Assembly: GCF_901709675.1 (NCBI RefSeq)
Contig: NC_051101.1
Coordinates: 4,734,501 to 4,798,500, forward strand
From: Syngnathus acus
Lineage: Eukaryota; Chordata; Actinopteri; Syngnathiformes; Syngnathidae
DNA: 64,000 nt
Reading direction: 5' to 3'
Below the pieces are notes generated by a model. The model was not told the origin of the DNA and searched no databases. It saw nothing but the letters and a program-made list of their open reading frames with translations. The position numbers and the translations under genes are program-made. Shown here in pieces: positions 53,201 through 63,560 of this stretch. Each line of letters opens with the position of its first letter. Position 1 is the first letter of the stretch.

Positions 53201-56200
53201 AGTGTTTTTTTTTTTTTGTGTTTATTCTACATTTTTTTATTTTCTACAGTGCTGTTAAAAGCTTGGAAATTTGCATAAATGTGAAGTGTGTGATATAAGT
53301 ACAAGGATTGTGTGTGTGTGTGCTTGTGTGTGAGAGTGGTTGTAGACAAAAAGATTTCCACTTGTAATTGTATGAAAGAGTAAAAGAGATTGACAGTAAT
53401 ACCATTCTAATAACTAATCATCTAAACACAATGCCTACTCATTTGTGTTGACCTTTCAGCCCTCAATTATGGAAATGGATTCTTTGTCCGCTGAGGGGCT
53501 AAGGGGATTTTCAACCTGCTACCATGTGTCGCTGTCTTTTCTATTTACTGGTCCCTTTTTACTTGTTGATTTTTGCTTTGAATAATTTTGTTTATATATC
53601 TTGTTCTTTAATGGCGAGTCAAACCATGAAAAAATAAATATATTTTTTTGTTTTCTAACATTTGGAAACTATAGCTTCCATGAAAAAATTGTGGGAAGCA
53701 ACCTTTGAAATTTTAAGCACATTTGATCAAGTTTATTTTTGATTTTGTATATTCACAGATAGTCACTACTACAAATATAGATAAATACTAATTCATTCAG
53801 GTGAAAATATGAATGGACGCCAAACATTTTACAACTGTGTTTAATTCGGAAGTAAGTACACTCTCAGAGCACAAATTGCAGGAAGTGTGGGTGTGATTAA
53901 TCAAAGACTTATTGTCTGCTTTAACATATCTCACTCCACCACAATAACTTCTTGTGTAGGCTAAAGTGTGCAAACAGCACCATAGTAATTCCATTGTTTC
54001 TGACTAAAGGTTTTTCTTTCTATATTTATTAGAGAATATACATTTTGTTTTTAGTGCACTTTAAAAACAAGCCCACTAAAACAAAGTGGTGAGCTTACAT
54101 ACATATTGAACAAAAAACATTCAACAATTGAACAAAGCAATATTTTAAAACAGTAATTTCACAATAAAGTTAACAAAAACAATATGAAATAAGACATTAA
54201 CGTATAAAAAAGGCAAAGTCTTATGCTGTGCTGAAAGCCAAGAAATGAAACTGTGTTTTAAGGCACGTTTTAGAAGTGGAGAGTGAGGGTGCTTGCCGAA
54301 TGTGGCGGTAATTCTGTACAACACAGGAAAAAAAAAACGGAGCAAAAAGCAACAGTTGCCTTTGAGCACAATAATAGATTTTATACATTTCACCAACACA
54401 AACATTAGCTTTACATTCAAATACAGACAATAATAATGGCAACGGTATAATACTGAGGCCAATGGTTTTGATCAGGTGTTAAATGGGTCAGTGTTCGAAG
54501 CACGAATTAGCTTGTTGGACTCGGCTGGTCGCATGAGGAGGAGGAGGAAGTGTCTTGCTGTAACTGTGATTAAACATGTGTAACTAATCAGTGACTTTGC
54601 TGCCTTCACACTAGCATGTAATTTGTTGAGTCTGGTTTCAAGAGCATGGGAGAGGGCGAGAGAGAGGGACAAAACTATTACTTAATTGTCTTACATATAA
54701 GCAAATATGTGGCTTTCATTTTGGCTATTATTTTGGGGTCCACAATGTTTGATTATTTTCAGGATGAAGTCCTTTCTGTTTTTAAGTACTTTGGCCAAAT
54801 ACGTTGCTCCGCAATACACAGTGAACAGGCAGTAGGCATTTGAAATTCAGCTGGAAATTCACCAGCCTCATATCAGAGGGGAATTCTAATAGGGCCATCA
54901 AAGTCCTGATTTGTACCCAACAGACGAGGCAGCTGTGAATTGTATGAAATATTGGAAATCGATGGGCTCTATGGAATTTCATTAAGCGGCAGTATCCACA
55001 ATTGATAGGCCCTCATAATTTGATGGATTGCACAAAGAAAATTATTAGCTGGCCCTAGAGACTGGGTGTGAATGCACAAACCTAGGCCTTGACAATTGGT
55101 GAACTGGGACAATTTGTGGGGAGTAAAAAATATATACATGTATGTATTGATTTTTTTATGTTAAAAGAGAGAGAGAGAGAAAATCTAAGCTTAAATCTTT
55201 CCAGCACTGCACTGCAAAATATACGTGGTTTCTTTATTGATTCGGTATTCATGAATTCTCCTTTTTTGTTCCCTTTCCCCCTCCTTTTGTATACCCTCTA
55301 ACACCCCTGACCTCTTCCCTTCAGCTCGAGGTGATGTGCTGGATGACGCTGACAGCGGGAATGAAAGCCGCAGTGGCAGTGAAGAGACTCATGTGTGTGA
55401 AAAGTGTTGTGCTGAGTTCTTCAAGTGGGCAGATTTCTGTGAACATTTAACGAGCTGCACCAAGAACCCACTAGTGTTAATTGTAAATGACAATGAGGAA
55501 ACACCTATTCCCTCCCAGGAGTACCCAGAACCCTCCCCTGTGCCCAGTTGCCCTAGTGAGCAAGCTGACAGCGATGATGCCAGGGACGACAACCGCTCAC
55601 CAGCTAGTGAGGGCGATGATGTCCCAGAGATAACCACGTCAAATGGGGTCAGGATCCTAGAAAAAGAGGATGAGGAAATGGAGGTGGAACTCTCGTCGGA
55701 AAAAAACATGGATCTTGAAGACGGAGATGTGGCCTCACCCGAAGCCGATGGCTCCCTACCTCAGCTCGATGACGTTAGCCCCCCAAGTGTTACGAACTAT
55801 ACCATGCCAAGCACTAATGTTACCCTAGAAACTCTGCATGGCACCCGGGTAGCAGTTGCACAGTTTTCTCAGAGCATTAGGGCAGCAGCAGGTAGCGGAG
55901 TTTCCACCATGGCTATCCCTATGATATTGGACCAGCTGATGGCCCTTCAGCAGCAGCAAATCCACCAGCTGCAGTTGATAGAGCAAATACGAAGTCAAGT
56001 GGCTCTGATGAACAGACAATCTGCATCACAGCCTGCACTTAACCACCACAACACAGTGACTGGAAATCCTGGGCCGATTTCTGCGTGTGCCCCCTCAGTT
56101 GCAAGTCAACTTCAGCTCCACAACTTTATCACTCCACCTGTCCACCAGCTGCCTGTTAGGTTGCCAGCCTCTCTCAACAGCCAAGGTTCTTCAACTCTGA

Positions 56201-59200
56201 TCTCTGCAATAGAAGGGCCTCACTCCCAAACATCAAGTAGAAGTCAGCCGTCTAATTCTTCAGTGCCCAATACATCCTCCGGTAGTTCAATGTTTCCCCC
56301 ACCCAGTGCCTCTGGACTGTCAGCTCTACTTCCCTCCTGCTCATCATCAGTCACCAACATGAGCATGAGCAATAATGGGTCAGGAAGCAGTGGAATCAGT
56401 AGCAGTTCCACTCATCCCAGAAACTCCAACACGCCGCCATCACTCAGTCACAACAGCCTTCTGAACTCAGCTTCCAATCTACCGCTGATACCTCACAGCT
56501 CATCAAGCAGCGTTATATTCCCAAACCCTTTAGCGAGCATAGCAGCAACAGCCAATGCACTCGACCCCCTGTCTGCTCTGATGAAACATCGCAAAGGGAA
56601 GCCTCCAAATGTGTCTGTTTTTGACACAAAGCCAAGTTCTGAAGACCCTTTTTTCAAGCACAAGTGTAGATTCTGTGCCAAAGTATTTGGCAGTGACAGT
56701 GCACTACAAATCCACCTGCGTTCCCACACTGGAGAGAGGCCCTACAAATGCAACATATGTGGTAACAGATTCTCTACCAAGGGAAATCTCAAAGTCCATT
56801 TCCAGAGGCACAAAGAAAAATACCCTCATATTCAAATGAACCCCTACCCAGTTCCTGAGTACCTAGACAATGTTCCTACAAGCTCAGGCATTCCATATGG
56901 TATGTCATTACCCCCAGAAAAACCTGTTACCACATGGCTTGACAGTAAACCTGTACTCTCAACTGTTCCCACCTCAGTTGGACTCCAACTGCCTCCCACC
57001 TTACCAAGTATGATCGGGGGTTTTGGTGATTCTGCAAGCCTCACTCCCCTAAACAGGTCACCTCAAAGAACATCACCCCCATCTAGTGAACATGCATCTT
57101 TGTCTCCTAATATTGTTGTTGACTCTGGAATTACCACTGCTTCGATTTCCCCAAAACCCACACCAGGTAGTGATGTACCTCCAGTCCTTAAGCCTGAGGG
57201 AATCCTCCTGCCCCCAACCTGCCCTAGTCGACCAGGGGAAAACACTACTACCACAACATCAGTATCACATGTGGTTCTCTCCACTGCCATCACCTCCACA
57301 ACAATGTCAACTAGTTCCCAGGTTACTGAACCTATCAACACCCCAAACTCCTCTTCAAACCCAGTGTCCCACCCTGTTCTCCCCATGCTGTCTGATCAAT
57401 TTAAGGCTAAATTTCCCTTTGGAGGCCTCCTGGACTCTATGCAAACGTCCGAGACATCCAAGTTGCAACAACTTGTTGAAAACATTGACAAGAAAATGAC
57501 TGACCCCAACCAGTGTGTCATTTGCCACCGTGTTTTGAGCTGTCAGAGTGCTCTCAAGATGCACTACCGCATCCACACTGGTGAGCGACCTTTTAAATGC
57601 AAAATATGTGGACGGGCATTCACCACCAAGGGTAATCTAAAAACACATTTCGGCGTTCATCGGTCAAAACCCCCTCTGCGAGTCCAGCACTCATGCCCAA
57701 TATGTCAGAAAAAGTTCACCAACGCTGTCGTTCTGCAACAGCATATCCGCATGCACATGGGTGGCCAGATCCCAAACACTCCAGTCACTGACAACCTTCC
57801 GGAAATGGACACAGACCTATCATTTGATGAGAAGAGCATGGATGCAATGAGCAATTATGATGATGATCTTCTGGATGAAATGGAGCAGGCTATAGATGAT
57901 GAAGTTGATGTAAAGGAAGGTGAAATGGACCCATTAAAGCCTTATTCACCTGGAAGCTCTCCACCTACTTCCATAATGTCGAGCATTGCTGCCATGGAGA
58001 ACCAGATGAAGATGATTGACTCCACTGCAAAAATGACTAGTTCATTTATTCAAAAGCCCAGTCAAAGTTTCTGCAGCTATGGAAGCGAGAATGAATGTTT
58101 CCCCGCTGATTCTCTGTCTGCAGCTGGGGATGCAGAATCTCAAAGCTTGGGGAGCCCTGCTTTTTCAGAGTCCTCTGGTTCTTTGCAACATTTGTCCCCA
58201 GCTCATAGCCACTTTGAGAACCAGCGATCTAAGTCCCCAGCTACGCTCAACAATCACAACAGTTCCATGGCAGTAGAGGAGAGCCAGGAGAACAATGCAG
58301 CCTTGGCAACTGTGAAGTCTGAAAAATCTGAAACCCCATCTCCACTTCCTGCAACAGAAGGCAACGGGGCTCTGGACCTGACTGCCATTCAACCGAGCAG
58401 ACACTTTATCAAGGAGGAGAGCCACTTCAGTATGCTGTTTCTAAATAGAGATCGAGGTGTGTATGAGCAAAATGAATACTTTTAGCTATATCTGAATTCC
58501 TGATTCAAATTTCTGATATTTCGACTTTTTTCTATTAGGTCTAACCACTCCTAACTTGGCCAGCACTGCATCAAATATGATTAAAATGGAAATGAATGGG
58601 CACAGCAAGTCAATATCGTTGAGCGACAATTCCCACATGCCTGTAAGCATCCAGGTTCCCACTGGTGCAGCTCCCCAGACCACCCTGAGCTCCAGCACCA
58701 ACCCCATGTTGGCTCCCCCACCCCCACGGCGTACACCAAAACAGCACAACTGCCACTCTTGTGGGAAAAATTTCTCTTCTGCCAGTGCTCTGCAAATTCA
58801 TGAGCGCACACACACTGGAGAAAAACCTTTTGCCTGCTCCATCTGTGGACGGGCGTTCACCACTAAAGGCAATCTAAAGGTATGTAAGTTCTCGTTGGGG
58901 TGTATGGATGTATGCCATCTCAGAAAGATCAAACATAAGCAAAATGTTGTGCATCCCATATTTTCCACTTAATCCTCAACTACTAGTAAACAACTAGTAA
59001 AGTATTCAGTATCTACTGTATTACTCCTTGCCAAGAGTTTTCCATGACTTTGTGTCTAAAACGTTTCTGGTGCTTAATGACCATCATAATAATTTGTACT
59101 TTGGTGTGTGTTTGCTTATTTTAGGTCCATATGGGAACGCACATGTGGAACAATGCACCAGCACGCAGAGGGCGGCGACTATCTGTAGAAAATCCTATGG

Positions 59201-59556
59201 CCCTTCTAGGTGGGGATGCAATGAAGTTCAGCGAAATGTTCCAAAAGGACCTGGCAGCTCGGGCCATGAACGTTGACCCCGGTTTTTGGAACCAGTATGC
59301 AGCTGCTATCACCAATGGCTTGGCCATGAAGAACAATGAGATTTCTGTGATCCAAAATGGAGGTATCACCCAACTCCCCGTCAGCCTCGGGGGTGCAGGA
59401 CTAACTTCACTGCGAGCCATGCCGAGTGCAATGGACCGTCTGCACACAGGTAGCAGCTCTCCTATGACCGGAATTGAGAAAGCTACACTCGAGGTCGGGG
59501 CGAGCCGCCCCTTCTCCAGGTATATGGAGGACAACAAAGAAATTGGGATCAATTAA
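48539..59556 (+). CDS. sall3: Spalt-like transcription factor 3 (whole gene, four coding exons)
   Basis: This is a nuclear multi-zinc-finger repressor of the Spalt family, acting in limb/fin, neural and sensory development. The joined exons (82, 3132, 341 and 432 nt) give 1,328 residues. In order it shows the NuRD-recruiting start [12 protein letters not shown], a C2HC finger (C52, C55, H68, C72) and a glutamine-rich oligomerisation segment (227-255). The fingers follow as a C2H2 doublet (475-523), a triplet (758-838) and a final doublet (1143-1191), with TGERPF/TGEKPF linkers and TTKGNLK Sal-boxes. Acidic and Ser/Pro-rich linkers separate them. SUMO-type sites are IKEE (K1057) and IKME (K1087). 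SALL3 rather than SALL1/SALL4 is indicated by [30 protein letters not shown] and the C-terminus NKEIGIN. Compared with the SALL3 arrangement I recall from mammals, the doublet between the triplet and the last pair is missing. Fish carry sall3a/sall3b copies, and which one this is cannot be told. Confidence 0.96.
48907..48950. repeat. Near-perfect 44-bp palindrome (21-bp arms, 2-nt loop)
   Basis: The left arm (48907-48927, starting ATTGCATTTTGAC) and right arm (48930-48950, ending GTCAAAATGCAAT) are reverse complements with a single mismatch, separated by TT. It lies in intron 1, about 290 bp after exon 1. It is much longer than expected by chance. The loop is too tight for a typical pre-miRNA. 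It could be a cruciform-forming site, a dimeric factor-binding site (ATTGCAT is octamer/C/EBP-like) or a MITE remnant. Confidence 0.9.
49845..49912. repeat. GT-rich imperfect microsatellite
   Basis: GT dinucleotides with GCAT and GCGC interruptions, in intron 1. Confidence 0.85.
50195..50340. repeat. (CG)n(AC)n microsatellite, about 95-bp alternating core
   Basis: ACACGCGCGCGC runs straight into about 42 AC units ending near 50289, then looser AC-rich sequence to 50340. The purine-pyrimidine alternation is unbroken over about 95 bp. The H/T- and V/C-repeat frames over it are artefacts. Confidence 0.96.
50341..54840. other. Intron 1 body, no gene seen
   Basis: Unique AT-rich intronic sequence with T-runs (near 53206) and a short GT run (about 53310-53332). 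No exon-like frame with splice sites and recognisable protein is visible. Confidence 0.45.
54841..55075. promoter_or_regulatory. Candidate intronic enhancer block D
   Basis: This is balanced, repeat-free sequence about 250-480 bp upstream of exon 2. It has multiple TAAT/ATTA-type cores: TTCTAATAGGG, TTTCATTAAGCGG, CACAATTGATAGG, CATAATTTGATGG and AAAATTATTAGC. Position and composition suggest a conserved intronic element. No alignment was possible. Confidence 0.25.
55325..58456 (+). CDS. sall3: sall3 coding exon 2 (large zinc-finger exon)
   Basis: It encodes the second and third bases of codon 28 through the first base of codon 1072. It holds the C2HC finger, an acidic patch (EDEEMEVEL), the glutamine-rich segment, long Ser/Thr/Pro-rich linkers, the C2H2 doublet and the C2H2 triplet. 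An acidic stretch follows the triplet ([12 protein letters not shown]), then the SUMO-type IKEE near the end. The frame stays open past the donor (GTGTGT at 58457) for eight more codons to TAG at 58483, so unspliced message would end the protein there. In typical SALL genes the equivalent exon continues through another zinc-finger doublet and on into the last doublet. Here it stops at LFLNRDRG. Confidence 0.95.
58457..58538 (+). other. sall3 intron 2 (82 nt)
   Basis: AG|GTGTGT donor and TATTAG| acceptor with a T-rich tract bound this minute intron. Splicing at these sites keeps phase (G|GT to glycine 1072) and joins RDRG directly to LTTPNL. It contains an in-frame TAG at 58483-58485, and 82 nt is not a multiple of three, so retention truncates the protein. 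It occupies the position of a zinc-finger doublet in typical SALL3 proteins. Confidence 0.85.
58539..58879 (+). CDS. sall3: sall3 coding exon 3
   Basis: It encodes residues 1072 (part) to 1185. It begins GLTTPNLAS, carries the SUMO-type IKMEMNGH motif, a Ser/Thr/Pro-rich linker, then RRTPKQHN and most of the last C2H2 doublet: C1143, C1146, H1159, H1163, linker TGEKPF, C1171, C1174 and TTKGNLK. It ends in phase 0 at AAG with donor GTATGT. The intron splits the last finger within its recognition helix, which matches the conserved last-intron position I know from SALL genes. Confidence 0.93.
58880..59124 (+). other. sall3 intron 3 (245 nt)
   Basis: GTATGT donor and TTATTTTAG acceptor, phase 0. 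No coding content is seen. Confidence 0.93.
59125..59556 (+). CDS. sall3: sall3 coding exon 4 (C-terminus)
   Basis: It encodes residues 1186-1328. It starts [16 protein letters not shown], completing the final finger (H1187, H1191), followed by the strongly SALL3-type segments [52 protein letters not shown] and SVIQNGG. It ends [16 protein letters not shown] and then TAA. These segments are the clearest evidence for SALL3 over its paralogues. Confidence 0.96.
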   Translation, partial: VHMGTHMWNNAPARRGRRLSVENPMALLGGDAMKFSEMFQKDLAARAMNVDPGFWNQYAAAITNGLAMKNNEISVIQNGGITQLPVSLGGAGLTSLRAMPSAMDRLHTGSSSPMTGIEKATLEVGASRPFSRYMEDNKEIGIN

Positions 59557-60830
59557 AGAATAAAAACTTTCTTGAAACTAAGACTAAAAAATTTAAAAGT
59601 TTTAAGAAACTGCTGATCCAGTCACAAACTTGTGTTACTCTATTATGTACAGATGAAGTATTTTTTGCTTTTGGAAATATTGTATTTAGTGTTGATTAGA
59701 GGTTTTTTTTTCTTTCCACCCATTCCCTGTTCACTTGATATAATGAAAGATGCTTTGTCTCTTGTTTGGGAATACAGAATGTTGTCTTGCAAAATTTGCA
59801 TGATACAGTTTTTATCTGTATGTTTGACTGCTTTTATGAATTCCTTTGACAACCGAGACTTTGCCTTACAATGGGCAACCATCTTGGATAAGGCACAAAC
59901 AAAAAAGAATGAAAGAATGTTTGTTCATAGGCATTCAGTCGACCTTCTTTATGAGAGCTCTTTTAGATTTAAAAAAGGGCCATGAATAGACTGTATAGTG
60001 TTTCTGTGCTCGCCTGATATTTTGTTTCTCATTAACTAGAAAGTTAAAAAAAATGTTTTAACTATTTTAATCTTTACAGTTAGTCTCCAAGCATTGTCTT
60101 ATAATATTGTCCAGTGACTTTAGTATTTATGATATTGAGGAAAAAAAAGCGGGTATACAAAAATATATTAAATGGCCCACACATTTTATTGATTCCCTTG
60201 TTTTTATTTTCTAATCTACAAGCCTCACTGATAAATATCTCGTTCAAGAAAAACAGAAAGTCATTCGAGTTTAACAACAGAGAATATGCTGAGGTTTTTA
60301 TTTGGATATCTGTCAAGACTCTGTATCTCAATCCATGGTGATGTTACATGAGGCTGGAGAAGTCCAAAGCTGCTATGACCACAGCTCTGCTTTTAACCTT
60401 TGTAAAAAAGAAAGAAAAGAAAAGTGATCCTTTTGAAAAAAATATCTATGTATAGACATACAAACAAATCTAAAACAGGTATGCATATTTTGTATCACAT
60501 AAAGATAGACATCATGAGTTGAGAGTATTTGTCATGTTTGTGAATGCACTTTTTAAAAATAAGACGTTTTGTCTGTGATACTGTTAACCTTTTGACTGAG
60601 CTATCTATACGTGCTGTTTTCATTGTTTTCAGCTTACCACTCTTTCAATTTGCAGTTGGTTATTGCATCAGTGCTACAATTTGGAGTGCAAACCCATAAG
60701 TCAATCAAAATCTTCGTAAATAAAATAATGACGACAATGGTGTCTTTTGACTTATGTTCCTCGTCTGAATCATAGTGCCTGTTTGAATTGGAGAGTCAAA
60801 ATAAAAGGCATAATCATTGTCCTTCAAAAT
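59557..60830 (+). other. Putative sall3 3' UTR
   Basis: AT-rich sequence after the stop codon with canonical AATAAA signals at 60719-60724 and 60800-60805, either of which could end the transcript. An AATAAA at 59559-59564, just after the stop, is probably too close to be the main site. Several ATTTA/TTTTA-rich stretches lie within. Short open frames here have no recognisable protein. Confidence 0.55.
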
Positions 60831-60850
60831 GTAAGTTTAACACATTTATT

Positions 60851-60883
60851 GTCCATCCATCCATTTTCTATACCGCTTGTCTC
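60851..60883 (-). mobile_element. SINE-like tail fragment, minus strand
   Basis: GTCCATCCATCCATTTTCTA followed by TACCGCTTGTC is the antisense 3' terminus of the common (GGAT)n-tailed element. The remaining body is not recognisable. Confidence 0.55.
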
Positions 60884-61839
60884 CCAAGATCAGTACCCAT
60901 TTGGAGGTGCTACATCAAGGTAAGGACAAAATGAGACATACAACCGTCAAGTGCACACATTGCCTCAGAGATTGTTCCTGAGCTGATACTGTCATGTCAG
61001 AATGCACACAAATTACTCGAGTCATTGTGCAAGTGCATGTGCGTGTTTGTGTGTTTGTGCATGCGAGTATGTGTGTTTGTGTGTGCGTGGTTGGAGGATG
61101 ATGGCTTCGTCTCAGCTCTCAGCGCATTACATTTGACACATGGTGCACATGTGTAAGCACATAAAGACTTTGTTCTTTTGTAATACAGCAAACTTAGTAA
61201 AATGCATTTAACTGATTAATTAGTCCGTTATAGAAAGCATGGAGCTGTATTTACTGCAAGATGAAGGTCAATATTTGCTGTGATCACCTGAAATATTTTC
61301 TCAGAATACAATCTGACTGCCTTGATGCTGAATTCCATGAGATAAAAAAAATGGATATGTTTGATTCTCATTGATTACAGTTTAATGCGGAGCTCTGTTT
61401 TGTGAAATAAAACACTTTAAACAACCCTCTACTTTAAATCACAAATTTTAATTACCTTTTGGTATACCAAAATAAATGATCATAAATATTGTGAATACAT
61501 TAATGGCTCATGGCGGATAATTAGAAGAGAACAGCCTGATTTCTTACGACACTACAGAAATGAAGTTGAGGTAATGTTCAGTATTTTACCTTCCCCATCT
61601 TCTGCTAATTCCTAACCACACCACAAATGATCAAACTTTGCTTTGTGCGTGTGTTTACAATTTTGACCCAATTTGAAAAACAAATATCAAGGCTGCATGC
61701 TCTCGCTGATCAATCCATTTGCTCTATCGATAAGTTTGCCCTTATATAAACATTTTGGCTCGTGACAATGAACTTGTTTTTATTTCATTATAACTATTTC
61801 AAGTAATATTTCAATACAGCTCTTCAGTGGTCATACCAC
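60884..61839. other. Non-coding downstream flank
   Basis: No gene is seen. A GT-rich run lies at about 61030-61090, otherwise AT-rich unique sequence. Confidence 0.4.
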
Positions 61840-62290
61840 TACTGTAACCATGGATAATCCTCCTGACTAGTCGATGCTTGTGAGCTCCCCAAGCAGACAT
61901 GGTAATATGCGTTGCCTTTTAGAGGCCCATTGTTTGACACTGCCCTGTCAGCTAATGGTACGAGCTCGGTCAGTGGAATTGTCAAGTAATGAAGAATTTT
62001 TTTTTGTTTTTCTCCATTAAGGCATTATCGAGCTCATATTTGAGAGGAAACCAGATACATTCCACCCATTCTTCAACTCATGTGCTTGCATTTAGTGAAT
62101 GGAGACAGCCAGTATGGGTTTATGTACAGACTTTTGTCTCACAATCTCAATGGCAATTCTTCTCAAATTTATCATATAATTTAATGGACTGGAAATGCAC
62201 AGTGATACTTCATGAAGGAGTGCTGTTGAGGCCAAAAGTGATTTCAGTTATGTGGTCTCCAATTACACATGGTCTCGAATAAAGAACCCT
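61840..62290. promoter_or_regulatory. Candidate conserved block E downstream of sall3
   Basis: Balanced, repeat-poor sequence with cores such as CATTAAGGCATTATCGAGC near 62014, GCTAATGGTACGAGC near 61951 and CCCATTGTTTGAC (SOX-type ATTGTT) near 61927. Possible downstream enhancer, judged from appearance only. Confidence 0.2.
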
Positions 62291-62385
62291 TCATAACAAT
62301 ATCACTTAGGCCTACTCACTTTCTCTGACAAAAGCTTGCATTATATTTTCTCTGATGCCATTCATCTGAATGGGAAATCATAAAA

Positions 62386-62389
<4 letters not shown>

Positions 62390-62434
<45 letters not shown>
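62390..62434. repeat. (TA)n microsatellite
   Basis: An uninterrupted TA dinucleotide run of about 45 bp, preceded by an A-run. Confidence 0.97.
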
Positions 62435-62435
<1 letters not shown>

Positions 62436-63060
62436 GTATGTATTTATTTATTTTTCCCTGTGGAAGTCGACCGTGCGGATACTCGACATATTCGTTTTTC
62501 GATGCAAAATGTCGGGAGATCTTGAGTTCACTTTGAGGTGACGCTACAACGTTTTTAACAGTTCCTAATATGACGTGTAAAACAGGAACTCATAGGAAAC
62601 AACAGGTTTACACAAATTAATACACAAAACGTTGTAGAGGATTGGAAAGAAAAAAATACATTTCAATTAACAACTCAATATGTCTCATTACACTTTCGCA
62701 ATGATCTGGATAAGAGTGCCTTTTTTTTTTTACAATGTGAGTTAATAATTGGAATTGTCCGACCATCAGAATCATTTGGCACCTCCCGTCTCTTCCCCAT
62801 CCTCTATTAACAAGATGTTATTTTGCTAACTAACAAGTAGATGAACAAACGAACCCAAATGCAAAACATCTACTGAATGAATTCTTTTCACATCTATTCA
62901 CAGCTCATCCTTGGTGGAGGTATGCAATTGTTTAGCTTTTATGAGCTTTATGTCCTCACCAAAACAACAATCTTACGGTGGCCTAACAGGCCCAAATCCT
63001 TTGCACAGTATTGTGAATATACATTATTATCCCACTGTTGATTATATGTTTAGAAAACAT
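62435..63060. other. Non-coding downstream flank
   Basis: No gene is supported. A T-run lies near 62721. Confidence 0.4.
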
Positions 63061-63560
63061 GGCAAATCATGATGCAGTGTCTTCTGTGGTGCATGTTTTT
63101 GAACGAGGGAGAGAATTGTTCTTAAGTGAATCTGTGTTGCATTTGGGCATGGCAGAGTGTGAACAGACAAGCCCGGGCTGAGACAGGGCTTTCGGCTGTC
63201 CAGGCTGTTTGTTTAATGCCCTGCCGACTGAGAAAGTCTCTCTGAAACAGGTGCAGTAAATATCCCCATTGATCCAGAGGCAGGGGGCCCTATGATGATG
63301 TAGTGGCAAAGAGCCACAGGAGTAAATCTACCCGACAGTAATCCAATCCCATTCTCAAGGCTCTGGGATCTGAGATAGGTGCTTTAAATCCAAAAGTGTG
63401 TCTTTTTGCAGAATTTCCCTTCATGTTGGTGCTGCTTCTCCCGTGTTGTACCTCATGCCTCAGCTCTAGAGTCAATAGCTTGCTGAGGCGCTTCAGGAGC
63501 TATTCTTTATTCTGGTTTTAATTCGAAAGCCTATGATGAGATGGATGCTACAAATTCAGC
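63061..63560. promoter_or_regulatory. Candidate conserved block F downstream of sall3
   Basis: About 500 bp of repeat-free, relatively GC-balanced sequence stands out from the AT-rich flanks. It holds CAGGCTGTTTGTTTAATGCCC near 63202 (a forkhead-type TGTTTGTTTA), AGCCCGGGCT at 63170-63179 (palindromic) and GGTTTTAATTCG near 63513. Minus-strand open frames here have no protein motif. I infer a possible regulatory element. Not verified. Confidence 0.25.

Larger units (their letters stand above)
48621..55324 (+). other. sall3 intron 1 (6,704 nt)
   Basis: A GTGAGT donor opens the intron. It ends in a long pyrimidine tract (about 55258-55324) with a branch-point-like CTAAC at 55298-55302 and acceptor CAG at 55322-55324. 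It contains a near-perfect 44-bp palindrome (48907-48950), a GT-rich tract (49845-49912), a long (AC)n array (50195-50340) and a candidate enhancer just upstream of exon 2. No other gene is supported. Confidence 0.9.

Noticed and set aside
57063-57386. Minus-strand open frames opposite sall3 exon 2 (also 55389-55709, 58165-58425)
   Set aside because: They are antisense shadows of a long coding exon, with low-complexity translations and no domain.
57086-57499. 137-codon plus-strand frame inside exon 2
   Set aside because: It is an out-of-frame shadow of the sall3 reading frame, which carries the conserved zinc fingers.
48539-59556. Identity as sall1 or sall4 instead of sall3
   Set aside because: The N-terminal [11 protein letters not shown] and FFKWADF, the SVIQNGG context, [12 protein letters not shown] and the NKEIGIN end fit SALL3. 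SALL1 ends differently and SALL4 lacks these segments.
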